Source: Pseudoalteromonas sp. P1-25
GTDB taxonomy: Bacteria; Pseudomonadota; Gammaproteobacteria; Enterobacterales; Alteromonadaceae
Reading direction: 5' to 3'
DNA length: 64,000 nucleotides
Assembly (NCBI RefSeq): GCF_001401805.1
Contig: NZ_LKDW01000006.1
Location: forward strand, 95,413 to 159,412
In this document: positions 17,387-26,607 of the stretch, piece by piece
How positions within the stretch are numbered: position 1 is the first letter of the stretch
How the letters are laid out: the number at the start of each line of letters is the position of its first letter
Translations under genes and position numbers: made by a program
The notes under the pieces: model-generated
What the model saw: the letters and a program-made list of their open reading frames with translations, nothing else
Database searches by the model: none
What the model was told of the DNA's origin: nothing

Positions 17387-18396
17387 TAAAAGGCTCCCTT
17401 TAAACCCGTTGTATGATCTAAATTCATAGATAAGTTAATGCACTGCAATGCTTGGCCTGCAGCGCCTTTTAATAAATTATCTATGGCTGCCATAACAATT
17501 AACTGCGAGCCTTGTTGCTGCCAACCAATATCAACGTACGGCTGTTTAGCTACACCTTTAATAGAGGGTATTTTATCGCCTAGCAAACGAATCAATGGCT
17601 CGTTTTCAAGTACTTTATAAGCATCAGAAACGTTTTCCTTGGTAACGTTTGGCTTAAGCTGTACATAGATAGTTTCTAAAATCCCACGCGGAAAATTACC
17701 TAAGTGCGGTGTAAATAACACCTTGTGTCCCAGGTGCTGTTCGATTTCTGGTCCATGGCGATGGTTAAATAAACCATACGGGGCAAGCGACACTTCGCAA
17801 AAGTGAGTACCTACGCTGGCTTTGCGCCCAGCACCAGTTACACCAGAAACCGCATTAATAATTACTTTTTCATCACTTAACAATCCAGCCTGCTGCAGTG
17901 GTTTTAACGCATTAAGTGCGGCTGTAGGATAACAACCTGCCACAGCAACAAGTTGTGCGCTTGCTATGGCATCACTGTTCCACTCAGCTAACCCGTAAGC
18001 CGCTTCACTTAATAGCGCTGGGTGTTGGTGCTCAAAGCCATAGTAAGTGACGTAGTCGTCATTACTAGCAAGGCGGTAGCCGCCAGATAAATCAAATACT
18101 TTTTTACCCATGGCTAAAAATTGCGGGGCTAAATCAACACTTACTTTATGATCAGTACATAAACAGATGAAATCAGCGCTTGCGCTAATATCATCAAACG
18201 CAGAGTCACTTAGAGGTAATAATGGCAAGTCCAGTAATCCGTTATGCTCTGGGTATAAATCACTTAATAATTTATGTTTATCTAAACTTCCCTCAGACAC
18301 ATAACAACCTGATAAAGTTAAATTAGGGTGCTTAGCAACTAAACTTGCTAATTCTGCGCCGCTGTAACCGCTTGCGCCAATAATCACTACATTCAT
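17386..18396 (-). CDS. argC: N-acetyl-gamma-glutamyl-phosphate reductase
   Basis: A 336-aa NADPH-dependent reductase, third step of arginine synthesis. The N-terminal Rossmann motif is VVIIGASGYSGAEL, and the active-site cysteine sits in VAVAGCYPTAALNAL. HRHGPEIEQHLG and HLGNFPRGILETIY are typical of the family. It is the first gene of the minus-strand operon and shares a 218-base control region with the divergent argE. Confidence 0.95.
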   Translation of the reverse strand: MNVVIIGASGYSGAELASLVAKHPNLTLSGCYVSEGSLDKHKLLSDLYPEHNGLLDLPLLPLSDSAFDDISASADFICLCTDHKVSVDLAPQFLAMGKKVFDLSGGYRLASNDDYVTYYGFEHQHPALLSEAAYGLAEWNSDAIASAQLVAVAGCYPTAALNALKPLQQAGLLSDEKVIINAVSGVTGAGRKASVGTHFCEVSLAPYGLFNHRHGPEIEQHLGHKVLFTPHLGNFPRGILETIYVQLKPNVTKENVSDAYKVLENEPLIRLLGDKIPSIKGVAKQPYVDIGWQQQGSQLIVMAAIDNLLKGAAGQALQCINLSMNLDHTTGLKGAF

Positions 18397-18540
18397 TTGT
18401 TACTCGATTATAAATTTACTACTAAATAGGGATGGTGTTCGCTTACACTAGCTTAGATGCTAGCTAATACTTTTCTTAATGAATTGTTGATTATCGTCGC
18501 ATTATCTTCATGGCTATACTTAATATATTTATGCTTAAAA

Positions 18541-18558
18541 AGTGAATTGATATTCATC
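18541..18558. promoter_or_regulatory. ARG box-like operator between argC and argE
   Basis: TGAATTGATATTCA at 18543-18556 is a near-perfect match to the ArgR ARG-box core (TGAATNNNNATTCA). A second, imperfect copy (TGCAATTAAATTGAA) lies at 18580-18594, and a half-site (TGAAT) at 18479-18483. ArgR hexamers usually bind paired boxes, which suggests arginine-dependent repression of both divergent transcripts. Confidence 0.65.
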
Positions 18559-18614
18559 ATAAATACTTTTATATTGTTATGCAATTAAATTGAATAATTA
18601 TTTTGGATTTTTTT

Positions 18615-19766
18615 ATGTCTTTGCCGTCATTTATCTCAATGTACCAACAACTCATTGCTGCCCCCTCTATTAGTGCAATAGAGGATGATCTTTGTATGAG
18701 TAATAAAGGGGTAATAGAGTTACTTGCACAGTGGTGTGAAAGCCTTGGTTTTACATGCGAAATTATAGAATTAGAAGGCGGTAAAGGCCGATACAATTTA
18801 TTAGCTAAACGCGGCCAAGGTGATGGCGGTTTAATGCTTGCAGGGCACACCGATACTGTACCGTTTGATGATAGCCGCTGGAACCACAACCCGTTTAAAC
18901 TAACAGAGCACAATAATAAATTGTATGGATTAGGCAGCATTGATATGAAAGGCTTTTTTGCTTTTGTGCTGCAAGCAATTAGTGAACTTGATGAAAAGCA
19001 ACAATCTCAGCCTATTTTAATACTTGCCACTGCCGATGAAGAAACCACCATGGCGGGTGCACAGCAAATTTGCAAGCACCCTAATTTAAAACCTGCTCGC
19101 TGTATAATTGGCGAACCTACTGATATGACTCCTGTATTTACCCACAAGGGGCATATGAGTACCGCTATAAGAGTGGTAGGCCGTTCAGGTCATAGCTCCG
19201 ATCCCGAACGTGGACTTAACGCCATCGAAGTCATGCATAAATTGATTACAAAATTGCTGATCTTAAAAGAGCAGTTAAAGAATAAATATTCAATTGAACA
19301 TTTTGAAATACCTTACCCTACTTTAAACTTAGGCAATATTCATGGTGGTGATAATGCAAACCGCATTTGTGGGTGCTGCGAAATGCACATAGATATGCGC
19401 CCACTCCCGGGGTTAAGCATTAAAGACCTACAAGCTTTGCTTATTGATGCCACCCGCGATATAAACGCGCAATACCCAAACGCAGTAAGTGTGATTGATT
19501 TACACGACCCCATTCCTGCTTTTAGTGGTAGCACCGACAGCGCACTCGTTAAAATGGCAGAAAAAATTGCAGGAGAGAAAGCTGTTGCCGTTAACTATTG
19601 CACGGAGGCGCCGTTTATCCAGCAACTTGGTTGTGAAACAATAGTCATGGGGCCTGGCTCTATTAATCAAGCTCACCAACCCGATGAGTTTTTAGCAATG
19701 GAGAAAATAAACCCATCGCAAAAAATTATAACTGACATTATTAAAGCAAACTGCTTTAACGCTTAA
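18615..19766 (+). CDS. argE: Acetylornithine deacetylase
   Basis: A 383-aa metallopeptidase-family (M20) enzyme that removes acetate from N-acetylornithine. Motifs are LMLAGHTDTVPFD (metal-binding H and D), GSIDMKGFFA, TADEETTMAG (catalytic Glu), GEPTDM and the dimerisation-domain GRSGHSSDPERG. I use the ATG at 18615; an upstream in-frame TTG at 18603 has no better ribosome site. The acetyl-cycle chemistry fits the ArgH(A) fusion: with ArgE, acetyl groups are not recycled, so a separate acetylglutamate synthase is needed. Confidence 0.93.
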   Translation: MSLPSFISMYQQLIAAPSISAIEDDLCMSNKGVIELLAQWCESLGFTCEIIELEGGKGRYNLLAKRGQGDGGLMLAGHTDTVPFDDSRWNHNPFKLTEHNNKLYGLGSIDMKGFFAFVLQAISELDEKQQSQPILILATADEETTMAGAQQICKHPNLKPARCIIGEPTDMTPVFTHKGHMSTAIRVVGRSGHSSDPERGLNAIEVMHKLITKLLILKEQLKNKYSIEHFEIPYPTLNLGNIHGGDNANRICGCCEMHIDMRPLPGLSIKDLQALLIDATRDINAQYPNAVSVIDLHDPIPAFSGSTDSALVKMAEKIAGEKAVAVNYCTEAPFIQQLGCETIVMGPGSINQAHQPDEFLAMEKINPSQKIITDIIKANCFNA

Positions 19767-19801
19767 AAAAGACTGTATTAAAAACTAATAGCAAAAATAA
19801 C

Positions 19802-19823
19802 AAAGGCGCCCAATGGCGCCTTT
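19802..19823. terminator. Bidirectional terminator argE/panP
   Basis: AAAGGCGCC/GGCGCCTTT perfect 9-bp stem with a CAAT loop between two convergent genes, followed by TTTG on the plus strand and preceded by A-rich DNA. Confidence 0.75.
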
Positions 19824-19843
19824 GCTTTAGTAATACCTATGCG

Positions 19844-21472
19844 TTACTGCATATACTTACTTAAGTACTTTTTAAATACAGGGTCTGTTTTTGCAAGCTC
19901 TTTTTGCTCAGCTAAAATCTCTTTTAATATAACCCCCGATGTTAGCGGGTTAGCCAATACAACTCTAAATACCACTGTCGGTTGATTGTCATACTTTGAA
20001 GGTGTTAAACGAGTCCGCGATACAAACGAGCGCCCTGATTCACGTTGGCGTTTTTGCATACTGGCAGTGAAGCGGTTAAGCGACGCGAAAATTTCTAATC
20101 GTGTTGCGGCATCCGCTTGGGCTATAGCCTGCTTAATTTGTTTAGGCACATAACGGTATGTAAGTAAACACAACTCAGGCTCAGAAATCAGCTCAAAGTC
20201 TTCATCGGCTTTAATTAAATCTGCAAAGTAATGTGCTTTTTTGATACTACGATCAATCAGCATTTCGTACCCTTTACGACCAATTACACGTAAGCAAGCA
20301 TGTACTAACATAGCCATACCAGGGCGGCTGCCTTCGAGTGTATGGCTTCCCAAATCTTTTGAGCCCTTACGTAATATGTACTCTGCATGGTGCTCTATTG
20401 CATCCGTAGCGGTTGGGTCTTTAAATAACACCAAGCCTGCGCCCATTGGCACATACATTTGTTTGTGCGCATCAATGGTGATTGAATCTGCGCGCTCAAT
20501 TCCTTTTAGTAAAGGGCGATGCGTTTGCGATAAAAGCGTAGCCCCACCCCACGCGGCATCTACATGAAAGTGGCAATTTATTTCTTGCGCTAAGTCGGCC
20601 ATATCATCAAGAGGGTCGATATTGCCGGTTTCGGTAGTCCCTGCAACCCCAACAATGGCCATAACTTTTATGCCTTGCGATTCAAGCTCTAAGGCTTTTT
20701 CGCGCATGGCATTCACATCAACCTTGTTATTTTCGCAGGTTTTTACACCCATTAAGTTTTCACGGCCGATGCCTAGTAAGTCAATTGATTTACCTAAAGA
20801 ATAATGCCCTCGCTCAGACACTAAAACCGCTAGCCCTTTGTAGCCATAATGCAGCATACCGGCTACGAGCCCTTGAGCGGCAATGCCTTTAAAGCTGCCG
20901 TCGGGTTTTAATAAGCGGTTACGTGCAATCCACAGGGCCGTTATGTTTGCAACTGTACCACCGGAGCAAAAAGCGCCGAGTGATGTTTTAGCGCTGTGCA
21001 TCCATTTAGAATAAAACGACTCATCTTGCGAGTAAGCTAAATGATGCATCATGCCTAGTACTTGGCGCTCTAGCGGGGTAAATGCTTTTGAGGTTTCTAT
21101 TTTTACTAGGTTTTGATTAAGCCCCACCATTAACTTTGACAGCGGCAGTAAAAAATGCGGAAGCGCCGATGTCATATGACCAATAAAGCTAGGCGCAGCC
21201 GTGTGCACCGAATGGGCAACTAGCTGCTCCATAATATCTTGGGCGTAAGCAGATACAAACGTTGGGTTTTCTGGGATCACCGCAGCCTGAAAATCTTTTT
21301 CAATTTCATGTAATGGTTTTTCAATTGCCGCTATATTTTCGTTTAAAAACCCTGCTAAATTACTCGAAATTTCAAGCTCAATTTTGCTTAAAGTTGAGTC
21401 TGGCGCTTCAGGTACAGTAAATATACGCTTAAGGCTTTCTTTAGAGGCGACGGCACAACGCTTTTGATCCAT
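19844..21472 (-). CDS. panP: PLP-dependent aspartate 1-decarboxylase (PanP type)
   Basis: A 542-aa group II PLP decarboxylase. The PLP lysine lies in IDAHKQMYVPMGAG (about residue 337), HVDAAWGGA holds the conserved Asp, and FCSGGTVANITALW the phosphate-contact region. The length and the sequence ...ESFYSKWMHSAKTSLGAFCSGGT fit the Vibrio/Alteromonadales PanP group, which makes beta-alanine from aspartate in genomes lacking pyruvoyl PanD. A glutamate decarboxylase-like role is the alternative. It is a single-gene unit converging on argE. Confidence 0.75.
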   Translation of the reverse strand: MDQKRCAVASKESLKRIFTVPEAPDSTLSKIELEISSNLAGFLNENIAAIEKPLHEIEKDFQAAVIPENPTFVSAYAQDIMEQLVAHSVHTAAPSFIGHMTSALPHFLLPLSKLMVGLNQNLVKIETSKAFTPLERQVLGMMHHLAYSQDESFYSKWMHSAKTSLGAFCSGGTVANITALWIARNRLLKPDGSFKGIAAQGLVAGMLHYGYKGLAVLVSERGHYSLGKSIDLLGIGRENLMGVKTCENNKVDVNAMREKALELESQGIKVMAIVGVAGTTETGNIDPLDDMADLAQEINCHFHVDAAWGGATLLSQTHRPLLKGIERADSITIDAHKQMYVPMGAGLVLFKDPTATDAIEHHAEYILRKGSKDLGSHTLEGSRPGMAMLVHACLRVIGRKGYEMLIDRSIKKAHYFADLIKADEDFELISEPELCLLTYRYVPKQIKQAIAQADAATRLEIFASLNRFTASMQKRQRESGRSFVSRTRLTPSKYDNQPTVVFRVVLANPLTSGVILKEILAEQKELAKTDPVFKKYLSKYMQ

Positions 21473-21746
21473 CTTTATACCTAGTGTGTGTAGCTAAAAC
21501 ACGCGTTTAACAGTTAAAAATGCCAAACTATGGCGCTATTATAAGCAGCGTGCTTCTTTTAAAAATTGCGCTAACTTTACTGCAATATAAGTAAAATGTC
21601 TCCCTTTAAGCCATAAAAGCGGCAAAACGGATGACAAATATTGTAAAAAAATTTCAATAATAGGATTTTATTAAAAAGTCACATTTTAGTTTTGGGCAAA
21701 TTACATTTATGCGTATACTTAACATGTGTAACAATAAGGGACAAGT

Positions 21747-23627
21747 ATGCTCACAGGGAAATTAAAAGGGAAGTGGTTTATAGCTGGCTTTACATTGTTT
21801 TTGGTCAGTTTATTAGTCTATGTTTATTACACCTATAGCTCTGCACGTAGTGAAATAATGCGCGCAGTAGATGAGCGTCTTCTAAATGCAGCCACTAGCG
21901 TAAAACATATTTTAGGGCAAAGTTACCACGATAGAATTAGCCAAGGCTACGATATTGGTTTTTCGGTTTACCAAACTAAAAGCAAACAACTCTCAGAGCT
22001 TGCACAAGCGCTTGATATAGCTTATGTGTATTCGATGGTTATGCGCGATAACAAAGTTTATTTTACCTCATCCAGTTACACTAAAGACGATCAAGAAAAC
22101 GCACGTGTTACGCAATTTCTCGACTTATACCCAGAGGCCACCGACATCAACAAGGGCGCGTTTTATTCTACCGAGCCTGTTTTTGAGCAATCAAGCGACC
22201 AATGGGGTGATTTTAAAACTGTTTTTATTCCCTTCGTAGATAAATATGGTACTACCTTCATTACAGGTGCCGACATAACCTTAGATGATTTAAATAAAAA
22301 ACTTCAATACAGCGTCACTAAAGCCATAATAACGGCGTGCTTTTTCTTTTTTATTGCGGTACTGGTTGCGGCCATTTATATATATTTGTTAAAGCGTACC
22401 CTAGCAACCGATGCCAGTACTGGCTTTGCTAATCACATTGCGCTTGAGTACTTTATTAAAAAGAGCCATTCACACCACATGCAACTTGCCATTATTTGGG
22501 TGAACGAAATTGAAGATATTAATAGCTTTTATGGCACTCAAATTGGCGACAACGTAATGAAAAGCTTGCTCAGTCATTATCAAAGTCGCAGTCCACAAAA
22601 CTGTAAAGTGTACCGGCTTGCCACCAATAAAATTGCAATTCTTGCACCTAAAAACTTCAAAAATAGCGAACTGAACGATTTAGTCGAATCGTATAACGCG
22701 AATAGCCCTGTATTAACAAATCCGTTTATTTATATAACTTACTGTGCTGGTATTGCCAGCGGTAATAAATCGTTATTGATTGAAAATGCACATATTGCAA
22801 CACTTCAGGCTAAGCATGGCCGTGGTAAGATCATTAGCTACTCAAAAGTAATGAGTGATGTGAAAAATCAGTATCAGTATAATGTAAGCCTTGCTAAAGA
22901 AGTGCAAGAAGCGTTTGATAACAACCGCATAGTGCCTTATTTTCAAGCTATGTTTAACACCACCAATAATGAAATAGTCCATTACCAATGTTTGGCCAGA
23001 ATGGTAACTAAAAGTGGTGAAATTTTAAAACCCGACTCATTTTTAAACGTAGTGAGCCGCTCAAGAATGGGTGGACTATTAACCCGCACGCTATTTAGCC
23101 AATGTATAGAACGCTTTAGAAAAACAGATATACGCTGGTGCTTAAATATAAGTGACAAGGATATTCTCGATCCAAGTTTGAGTGAATACATTTCCAACGA
23201 GCTTAAACGTTACCCTCACCCAGAAAACATAACGCTTGGCCTTTTTGAGTCACACGCTATTACTCACTTTTTAGAGGTTAAAACGTTTATTTCTATGGTA
23301 AAAACTAAAGGGGTAAATGTCATTATTACTGGTTTTGGCAGCGGTTATTCAAATATTTCGAATGTGCTAAAGCTTGAAGTAAACGGTATAAAACTCGACG
23401 GCGCATTAGTAAAACAGGCCGTAAGCGATGAAAATATAGCATTATTTATTGAGCATACAGTTAATGCTGCAAAGCAACTTGGTTTAACGCTCATGGCAGA
23501 GTCGGTAGAAAATATAAGTATTGAAAATGCACTTAAAAATGTCGATGTGGCGCTAATGCAAGGTAATTATTTTGCTTACCCAACGCCACATGTTAACTCC
23601 CCTAGCCAAGAGGAAGTAGTCGTTTAA
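21747..23627 (+). CDS. Membrane protein with degenerate GGDEF and EAL domains
   Basis: A 626-aa protein with membrane segments at about 10-30 and 193-215 framing a periplasmic sensor domain. A GGDEF-like domain follows (DASTGFANH near 221), but the signature loop is replaced (R-L-A-T-N-K-I near 291). Next is an EAL-like domain in which EAL reads C-L-A (near 414) and DDFG reads TGFG (near 529). N-I-S near 467, F-E-S near 498 and A-E-S-V-E-N near 585 are kept. From family knowledge, loss of these acidic residues abolishes metal-dependent hydrolysis, so it probably acts as a sensor or binding protein. AAGGGAC precedes the ATG. The stop overlaps the convergent gene by 4 bases. Confidence 0.88.
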   Translation: MLTGKLKGKWFIAGFTLFLVSLLVYVYYTYSSARSEIMRAVDERLLNAATSVKHILGQSYHDRISQGYDIGFSVYQTKSKQLSELAQALDIAYVYSMVMRDNKVYFTSSSYTKDDQENARVTQFLDLYPEATDINKGAFYSTEPVFEQSSDQWGDFKTVFIPFVDKYGTTFITGADITLDDLNKKLQYSVTKAIITACFFFFIAVLVAAIYIYLLKRTLATDASTGFANHIALEYFIKKSHSHHMQLAIIWVNEIEDINSFYGTQIGDNVMKSLLSHYQSRSPQNCKVYRLATNKIAILAPKNFKNSELNDLVESYNANSPVLTNPFIYITYCAGIASGNKSLLIENAHIATLQAKHGRGKIISYSKVMSDVKNQYQYNVSLAKEVQEAFDNNRIVPYFQAMFNTTNNEIVHYQCLARMVTKSGEILKPDSFLNVVSRSRMGGLLTRTLFSQCIERFRKTDIRWCLNISDKDILDPSLSEYISNELKRYPHPENITLGLFESHAITHFLEVKTFISMVKTKGVNVIITGFGSGYSNISNVLKLEVNGIKLDGALVKQAVSDENIALFIEHTVNAAKQLGLTLMAESVENISIENALKNVDVALMQGNYFAYPTPHVNSPSQEEVVV

Positions 23628-24289
23628 AGGTCAATCACTAAACGGTGGCTTTGTTGGCCGCTAGCCCAGTATTTACGTTCAAACGGAGTAATTGCTTCGT
23701 TTGACTCATACTGGGTTACCTCACAAGGCTTACCCGCAAGCTCAAGCGCTCTGGCAAATTCTTTTACATAAATATCCCAGTTACTTCGCACCTCTAAGCG
23801 ACCACCTAGCTTAACAATAAACGGAAAAATAGCCGCACCATGCCACCTACGCTGAATATGCTTAGACTTAGGCCAAGGGTTAGGATAAAGCAAATAATGA
23901 TGAGTAGGCTGCCAATTAGCAGCCACAGCTAAACGCCAAAAGTCGTTTAAGTCAGCTTGTACTAAAATATACTGGCCGCTGTCTGTTTGTTTATACTCAA
24001 CATCGTGCTTATCTAAGCGGTGTGATGATTTATCTATACCAATAATTAACGCATCTGGATGGCGCTTAGCTAAATTGGCGCTACTTTCTCCTACCCCACA
24101 GCAGGAGTCTAAAATAAGCGGGCCATTAAACGCTTTCACTTGCTCATTTACTTCATCAAACGCTTTTTGAGTATGCTCAGCAATAGGCTTTTTAAACTCT
24201 GCGTTTAAATGCTTGTTAACGATTTCATCAAGCTTTTCGTGTATACCCGCTTGATTAGATACAATACGACGTGAATTTGCATCGCTCAT
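23624..24289 (-). CDS. TrmB-like SAM-dependent methyltransferase
   Basis: A 221-aa protein with a class I methyltransferase core: LILDSCCGVGESSANLA (SAM loop) and LIIGIDKSSHRL. Its LYPNPWPKSKHIQRRW segment resembles the F-P-D-P-W-P-K-x-R-H-x-K-R-R of tRNA guanine-46 N7-methyltransferase TrmB. The divergent loop and the operon position suggest a paralog rather than TrmB itself, so the substrate is uncertain. It is the last gene of mpl-ubiX-ABC-ABC, overlapping the permease by one base. Confidence 0.75.
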   Translation of the reverse strand: MSDANSRRIVSNQAGIHEKLDEIVNKHLNAEFKKPIAEHTQKAFDEVNEQVKAFNGPLILDSCCGVGESSANLAKRHPDALIIGIDKSSHRLDKHDVEYKQTDSGQYILVQADLNDFWRLAVAANWQPTHHYLLYPNPWPKSKHIQRRWHGAAIFPFIVKLGGRLEVRSNWDIYVKEFARALELAGKPCEVTQYESNEAITPFERKYWASGQQSHRLVIDL

Positions 24290-25056
24290 TAATGTCTAAG
24301 CCCCACACCTTTTTTAATTAATGTTAGTGCTAAAGTAAATAGCACCGTAATAAATACTAATATAACACCAAGCGCGACGCTTAAATCAACATCCGACACA
24401 CCTAAAAAGCCATAACGAAACGCATTAACCATATAAATAATTGGGTTTATTTGCGATACATTTTGCCAAAACTCTGGCAGTAGCGTAATTGAATAAAATA
24501 CGCCGCCTAAGTATGTTAGTGGCGTTAAAATAAAGGTTGGGATAATACTAATATCGTCAAAACTATTGGCGTAAATAGCGTTAATTAAACCACCTAGTGC
24601 AAACACCGCTGAGGTTAAAATTACCGTTGCCATAATTACAAATATATTATGTATTTGAATATCCACAAACAACAGCGATACACAGGTAACAATAAAGCCC
24701 ACCATCATGCCGCGGGTCATACCACCGCCCATATAGCCCAGTACAATGATGTAATTAGGCACAGGCGCAACTAGTAACTCTTCAATACTTTTTTGAAACT
24801 TGGTTGAATAAAAACTAGAAGCAACATTAGAATATGAGTTGGTAATAACCGACATCATTATTAGCCCCGGAACAATAAATTCCATGTAGCTAAAGCCGCC
24901 CATTTCACCGATGCGCGAACCTATTAAATTACCAAAAATAACAAAGTACAAACTCATCGTAATCGCCGGCGGTACTAAGGTTTGCACCCAAATACGTAAA
25001 AAACGAATACACTCTTTAATCCATAAACTCTTTAAGGCTACGCCATATTTAAACAT
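24289..25056 (-). CDS. ABC-2 type transporter permease (YadH-like)
   Basis: A 255-aa inner-membrane protein with six hydrophobic segments of ABC-2 export permeases (FVIFGNLIGSRIG, FIVPGLIMMSVI, and the late PLTYLGGVFYSITLLPEFW motif). It is immediately downstream of its ATPase with no gap, so the two form one exporter. The E. coli counterparts yadG-yadH are of unknown substrate. Confidence 0.88.
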   Translation of the reverse strand: MFKYGVALKSLWIKECIRFLRIWVQTLVPPAITMSLYFVIFGNLIGSRIGEMGGFSYMEFIVPGLIMMSVITNSYSNVASSFYSTKFQKSIEELLVAPVPNYIIVLGYMGGGMTRGMMVGFIVTCVSLLFVDIQIHNIFVIMATVILTSAVFALGGLINAIYANSFDDISIIPTFILTPLTYLGGVFYSITLLPEFWQNVSQINPIIYMVNAFRYGFLGVSDVDLSVALGVILVFITVLFTLALTLIKKGVGLRH

Positions 25057-25986
25057 TTATTCGCCCCGCCCTTGCTCTAATAATCCTACAAATAACTCTT
25101 CTAATCTGTTTGCTTTATTACGCATACTCAAAACAGTGTTACCTTGCTCGGTTAGCGCGCTAAAAACTGCGTTTAACCCTTGAGATTTAGCCACTTCAAC
25201 TTCTATGGTGTGCTCGTCAGGCATGCTAAACGAGTACCCTTCAAGGGTGACTGGCTGCGCTGGCTGTTTTAAATCAAGTACAAAGGTTTCTTTATCAAGC
25301 TTTGCAAGTAATGCTTTTATTGTGGTGTTTTCTACAATGCGACCAGTATCAATAATGGCAATATTTTTACACAGTAGTTCGGCTTCTTCGAGGTAATGCG
25401 TGGTTAAAATAATCGTTACGCCTTGCTCATTTATTTTGCGTAAAAAGTCCCACATTGAACGGCGCAGCTCTATATCAACCCCTGCTGTAGGCTCATCAAG
25501 TATAAGTAGCTTAGGCTCATGCATTAATGCGCGGGCAATCATTAAACGACGTTTCATGCCCCCTGAAAGTGTGCGTGCTTGCTTGTCTTTTTTCTCAAGT
25601 AAACCAAGTTGAGCTAAGTATTTATCGGCACGCTTGTGCGCCTCGCTGCGAGTAACACCGTAGTAACCTGCTTGATTTACCAATATTTGTCCAAGCGTTT
25701 CAAACTGACTAAAGTTAAACTCTTGTGGTACAAGTCCTAAATGCGCTTTAGCAGCTTCAAGGTCGGTATCGATGTTGTGACCAAACACCTCCACCTTTCC
25801 TTGGGTTTTATTGACTAGTGAAGAAATAACACCAATAGTGGTGGATTTACCTGCGCCATTTGGGCCAAGCAAGGCAAAAAAGTCGCCTTCAAAAACTTGT
25901 AAATCAACCCCTTTTACGGCCTCTACGCCATTATTATAAACCTTGGTTAGGCCTTCTATATTTAAAGCAACATTTTGCTTATCCAT
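25057..25986 (-). CDS. ABC transporter ATP-binding protein (YadG-like)
   Basis: A 309-aa ATPase with Walker A LLGPNGAGKSTT, Q-loop LVPQEFNF, signature LSGGMKRRL, Walker B KLLILDEPTAGVD and H-loop TTHYLEEAE. It is a cytoplasmic partner of the following permease. Its start overlaps the ubiX stop by one base. The C-terminal 80 residues lack the usual CcmA/NodI-specific features, so the exported compound cannot be named. Confidence 0.92.
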   Translation of the reverse strand: MDKQNVALNIEGLTKVYNNGVEAVKGVDLQVFEGDFFALLGPNGAGKSTTIGVISSLVNKTQGKVEVFGHNIDTDLEAAKAHLGLVPQEFNFSQFETLGQILVNQAGYYGVTRSEAHKRADKYLAQLGLLEKKDKQARTLSGGMKRRLMIARALMHEPKLLILDEPTAGVDIELRRSMWDFLRKINEQGVTIILTTHYLEEAELLCKNIAIIDTGRIVENTTIKALLAKLDKETFVLDLKQPAQPVTLEGYSFSMPDEHTIEVEVAKSQGLNAVFSALTEQGNTVLSMRNKANRLEELFVGLLEQGRGE

Positions 25987-26606
25987 TATTTACCCTCACC
26001 ATAACCCCAACGTTTAGTTAGGTTATGTTCAATGTTTAAATGATCTAAAATTCGCGCCACCATAAAATCAACTAAGTCTTGAATGCTCTGTGGCTGGTGA
26101 TAAAAGCCAGGTGCTGCTGGCATAATAGTGACCCCTAAACGCGCAAGCTTTAACATATTTTCAAGATGAATTTCGCTAAAGGGGGTTTCACGTGGTACTA
26201 AAATTAGTTGGCCTCGCTCTTTAATAACCACATCAGCTGCACGCTCGAGTAGGTTATCAGATGCCCCTAGTGCAATAGCTGATACAGAGCCCGCACTACA
26301 TGGGCATACCACCATTTTTTTAGGGGCCGCAGAGCCTGAAGCAACGGGGCTAAACCAATTATCTTTACCAAATACTTTTAACTGCTCTGGCTTGGCATTA
26401 AATAAAGCGCTTAACTGCTCGGTTGCTTTATCTTCATTAGCTGAGAGTTTAATGTTTGACTCAGTATCGAGCACCACGCGCGCAGCACTTGATATAAGTA
26501 CATACACTTGAAATTGCTGAGCGAGTAATACTTCAAGCAATCTTAAACCGTAAGGCGCGCCTGAAGCACCACTAAACGCCAGTGTAATTTTATCTTTGTA
26601 CTGCAC
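25986..26606 (-). CDS. ubiX: Flavin prenyltransferase UbiX
   Basis: A 206-aa flavoprotein that makes the prenylated FMN used by UbiD-type decarboxylase in ubiquinone synthesis. Motifs are [66 protein letters not shown] and [14 protein letters not shown]. It starts one base after the mpl stop. Association with mpl is common in gammaproteobacteria. Confidence 0.94.
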   Translation of the reverse strand: MQYKDKITLAFSGASGAPYGLRLLEVLLAQQFQVYVLISSAARVVLDTESNIKLSANEDKATEQLSALFNAKPEQLKVFGKDNWFSPVASGSAAPKKMVVCPCSAGSVSAIALGASDNLLERAADVVIKERGQLILVPRETPFSEIHLENMLKLARLGVTIMPAAPGFYHQPQSIQDLVDFMVARILDHLNIEHNLTKRWGYGEGK

Positions 26607-26607
26607 A

